Below are positions 63,401 through 64,000 of a stretch of DNA of 64,000 nt, piece after piece. This stretch comes from Enoplosus armatus (lineage: Eukaryota; Chordata; Actinopteri; Centrarchiformes; Enoplosidae). Each line of letters begins with the position of its first letter. Position 1 is the first letter of the stretch. The notes beneath the pieces are model-generated. The model did not search any database. It was not told the DNA's origin and was given only the letters and a program-made list of their open reading frames with translations. The stretch is taken from the NCBI RefSeq assembly GCF_043641665.1, contig NC_092190.1:7144548-7208547 (forward strand), in the 5' to 3' direction. The position numbers and the translations under genes were made by a program.

Positions 63401-63919
63401 ATGTCAACTGTGTCAGGACCATTGTGACTATACAGGGTAATTGTTTTATCCTGCAGGATTCCTCCCTGTAAAGGTGTAGGAGAGGAGACCAGGAGAGCTT
63501 TAGACCGGTCCCTACTGGACTGCACCTTCCGACTGCAGGGCAGGAACAACCGAACCTGGGTGGCTGAACTGGTGCTGGCCAACTGCCCCCTCAACAGCAC
63601 ACACAGCAAGGAGCAAGGTACACACCACATACAGGGTGTTCCAAGTGCATCTCACATTCATTTATGTGCCTTGATTTATCCAGAAAAAAAAGTATGGCCT
63701 TCATGTGAATATGGAAAACTGCCTGAGTCTGCTACATGACCCAGTGTTTAAACAATCTGTCCCCTCTGTTAGCCTCCACGCGGCACGTGTATCTGACCTA
63801 TGAAAACCCTCTGTCGGAGCCGGTGGGTGGGCGGAAGGTGGTAGAGATGTTCCTTAATGATTGGAGTGCCATCAGTCAGCTCTACCAGTGCGTCCTCAAC
63901 TTCTCTCGTGCACTGCCAG
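57405..63919 (+). CDS. med14: Mediator subunit 14, N-terminal half (cut by window end)
   Basis: Eighteen coding exons join in frame (2,326 nt, 775 codons) and the gene continues past 64,000; the donor after the last visible exon is GCCAG|GTACG. MED14 is the backbone subunit linking the head, middle and tail of the Mediator complex in the nucleus. The start [14 protein letters not shown] matches the mammalian MAPVQLENHQLVP opening and sits in a good context (AAAATGG). A shortened Pro/Gly-rich linker precedes the conserved [10 protein letters not shown] segment, where mammals carry a longer Gly/Ala run. The [20 protein letters not shown] and MISSFLDQQ...[24 protein letters not shown] stretches match MED14 closely. 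The human protein is about 1,450 residues, so roughly half is visible. Confidence 0.97.
57405..63919 (+). other. med14: med14 coding exons 1-18 (coordinates)
   Basis: Exons: 57405-57580, 58129-58155 (27 nt micro-exon), 58267-58372, 58509-58682, 58838-58967, 59090-59218, 59399-59506, 60422-60554, 60710-60860, 60987-61098, 61452-61577, 61806-61884, 62216-62375, 62518-62712, 62978-63112, 63245-63321, 63457-63617, 63773-63919. All have GT-AG introns and phases that add up. The largest intron is 59507-60421 (915 bp), in which I see no other gene. Confidence 0.93.
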
Positions 63920-64000
63920 GTACGTGCATGGTCAAGATTGTAAATGAATGACTGTGTTGCATTTTGTTCAAAGTCAGTTCATCTTTAATCAGTCAGTATG

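Overview
The window is vertebrate nuclear DNA, most likely from a percomorph-type teleost fish. The genes are split by GT-AG introns. Their proteins read as vertebrate RPL8, USP9X and MED14, intergenic DNA carries long (CA)n/(TG)n tracts, and several dispersed repeats are of kinds familiar from teleost genomes. The species cannot be named from the sequence alone.

Layout. Positions 1-10,400 hold no gene I can support. This stretch is dense in dinucleotide microsatellites and worn transposon fragments, including a LINE/L2 3' end, two halves of one dispersed repeat family and a hAT-like end, plus a 30-bp minisatellite and a 19-bp perfect hairpin. rpl8 (+) runs from about 10,521 to 13,665, with a pyrimidine-tract start, six exons and a complete 257-residue reading frame. 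A short repeat-filled gap (13.7-15.5 kb) holds a small inverted-repeat element and a hAT-like element that abut. usp9x (-) fills about 15.6-54.5 kb. I reconstructed 45 coding exons that stay in frame throughout and give a 2,607-residue ubiquitin hydrolase with complete catalytic residues. A 2.6-kb spacer follows, and med14 (+) starts at 57,405 and runs off the right edge after 18 coding exons (775 codons).

How the genes relate. rpl8 is a housekeeping component of the 60S ribosomal subunit. usp9x removes ubiquitin from many substrates. med14 encodes the backbone subunit of Mediator. usp9x and med14 are divergent neighbours, as their orthologues are on the human X chromosome, so this is an old syntenic pair. 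rpl8 lies tail to tail with usp9x here, which is not the human arrangement. No operon-like or defence-like system is present.

Most notable observations: (1) the usp9x C terminus carries a proline/glycine/alanine tail encoded by an 11-unit GGGGCC-type hexanucleotide tract, giving a genomically encoded poly-(Gly-Pro) run; (2) TTAGC/GCTAA/CTAGC words crowd the 5' ends of all three genes; (3) a perfect in-frame splice donor lies inside usp9x coding exon 20. Transposon family names are from memory and could not be searched.
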